From contig CAZXWN010000002.1 in NCBI GenBank assembly GCA_964644695.1, positions 99,634 through 163,633 of the forward strand: DNA of 64,000 nucleotides, written 5' to 3'. The translations under genes and the position numbers were made by a program. The notes beneath the pieces are model-generated. The model worked only from the letters and a program-made list of their open reading frames with translations. It was not told the origin of the DNA and ran no database searches. The DNA comes from CAZXWN01 sp964644695 [NCBI: uncultured bacterium]. GTDB lineage: Bacteria; UBP4; UBA4092. Positions 63,706-64,000 of this stretch are shown here, in pieces. Position 1 is the stretch's first letter. Each line of letters begins with the position of its first letter.

Positions 63706-63807
63706 ACATTTTTGGCTATTTGATTGGGATAATCCCTATTCGAAATAACCCCCTATGACCTTATCTGTCATGGGGGTGGCTTTCTAAATTTTTGATTTTA
63801 TGTATAA
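63702..63807 (+). ncRNA. Candidate structured RNA upstream of cas9 (possible tracrRNA)
   Basis: A 106-base segment bounded by TTATACAT (63702-63709) and its complement ATGTATAA (63800-63807). Inside are GGGAT-A-ATCCC (63726-63736) and a larger hairpin, CCCCC(T)ATGAC (63749-63759) with GTCATGGGGG (63767-63776), followed by a T-rich stretch. The larger hairpin resembles the 3' hairpin of type II tracrRNAs by eye, but the CRISPR repeat needed to find an anti-repeat is outside the window. It could equally be a second terminator and a promoter region. Confidence 0.3.
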
Positions 63808-63808
63808 T
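63803..63808 (+). promoter_or_regulatory. Possible -10 box for cas9
   Basis: TATAAT at 63803-63808, about 105 bases before the cas9 ATG; no good -35 box is seen (weak TTTCTA 16-17 bases upstream). Confidence 0.35.
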
Positions 63809-63913
63809 GACAGCATCAGGCAATCTTGTTTGATTCAGGTTATTATGAGTCTGAATATTAAAAAGACAAAATTATTTCATCCGCAACTAAGATGAAATAT
63901 GGAGGGGCTTAAG

Positions 63914-64000
63914 ATGAAATATACCGTTGGATTAGATGTCGGAATTGCTTCCGTAGGGTGGTGTGTCATTAATGAAGATAAGCAGCGGATAGAAGATTTG
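63914..64000 (+). CDS. cas9: Cas9, N-terminal fragment cut by window end
   Basis: The first 29 residues, read as MKYTVGLDVGIASVGWCVI then NEDKQRIEDL, are the RuvC-I motif and beginning of a Cas9: G-L-D-x-G-x-x-S-V-G-W is the family hallmark and Asp8 is the RuvC catalytic residue. An excellent GGAGGGG site lies 6 bases before the ATG. The reading frame is open to the window end. The short lead before Asp8 resembles type II-C (or II-A) Cas9s, but the subtype cannot be told from this much. Cas1, Cas2, array and the rest of the protein are beyond 64000. Confidence 0.9.
   Translation, partial: MKYTVGLDVGIASVGWCVINEDKQRIEDL

Noticed and set aside
63780-63808. A single degenerate CRISPR repeat (A+T-rich segment ending TATAAT)
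   Set aside because: It somewhat recalls type II-C repeats that end in a -10 box, but only one copy is seen and it is better explained as a promoter -10 region.
1-64000. CRISPR array, tRNA, rRNA, insertion sequence or prophage
   Set aside because: No direct-repeat array, cloverleaf sequence, transposase or phage gene was recognised anywhere on either strand; a dedicated scan (tRNAscan, CRISPR finder) would be needed to exclude weak cases.

Overview
The window looks like one chromosomal stretch from a free-living, diderm (Gram-negative type) bacterium of moderate to low G+C. It carries a complete TolC / membrane-fusion / RND efflux operon, so there is an outer membrane, and many signal-peptide and lipoprotein genes. 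Indolepyruvate:ferredoxin oxidoreductase with an aryl-CoA ligase, a UbiD-type decarboxylase, a URO-D/MtaA-like protein and a radical SAM protein point to an anaerobic or fermentative life. No rRNA, tRNA, phage or insertion-sequence gene is seen, and the lineage cannot be fixed from sequence reading alone. The mix (fused ThyX, GspG-tail-like protein, large secreted proteins) would suit an uncultured phylum known mainly from metagenomes; that is inference.

Layout. 0-5.1 kb: CPA2 antiporter, SGNH hydrolase, AI-2E-type permease, then a MarR regulator with a four-cysteine tail next to a NifS-like protein that lacks the PLP lysine. 5.1-10.5 kb (minus): glycosyltransferase-39-like protein, TPR protein, fused double ThyX, DinB. 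10.7-22.8 kb: a 1675-residue GAF(x8)-PAS-HD-GYP protein, then small secreted proteins (a seven-repeat DxDxDG protein, a paired export-signal operon, a cysteine-rich protein, lipoproteins) and class II FBP aldolase. 22.9-25.7 kb: uvrA. 25.9-30.6 kb: three related small membrane proteins with PGxGxxY motifs interleaved with two GNAT-like proteins and a radical SAM protein. 30.6-35.3 kb: LOG-like protein, Gfo/Idh/MocA oxidoreductase, zinc dehydrogenase, MFS exporter. 35.4-41.9 kb (minus): marR-tolC-acrA-acrB with a clear promoter and palindromic operator. 42.3-46.8 kb: secreted GH20 hexosaminidase, peptidoglycan amidase and esterase. 46.9-51.9 kb: URO-D-like protein, iorA, iorB and paaK. 52-59 kb: secreted proteins including a 1055-residue subtilase, and an endonuclease IV-like TIM barrel. 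59.2-63.6 kb: GNAT, maf, GspG-tail-like protein, ubiD.

The right edge holds the first 29 codons of a cas9 gene (RuvC-I motif with Asp8) behind a strong Shine-Dalgarno. It is preceded by a structured intergenic segment that could hold a tracrRNA or only terminators. A type II CRISPR-Cas locus therefore starts here, but its array, cas1/cas2 and most of Cas9 lie outside the window.

Two other threads stand out. One is the Cys-tailed MarR / lysine-less NifS pair, which looks like a redox or Fe-S sensing unit. The other is a family of about 47-nt intergenic hairpins (8.3, 19.0, 32.4 and 62.0 kb, with related boxes at 32.35 and 42.1 kb) whose arms are in one copy held together by G-U-compatible changes, as expected of a dispersed REP- or MITE-like repeat.
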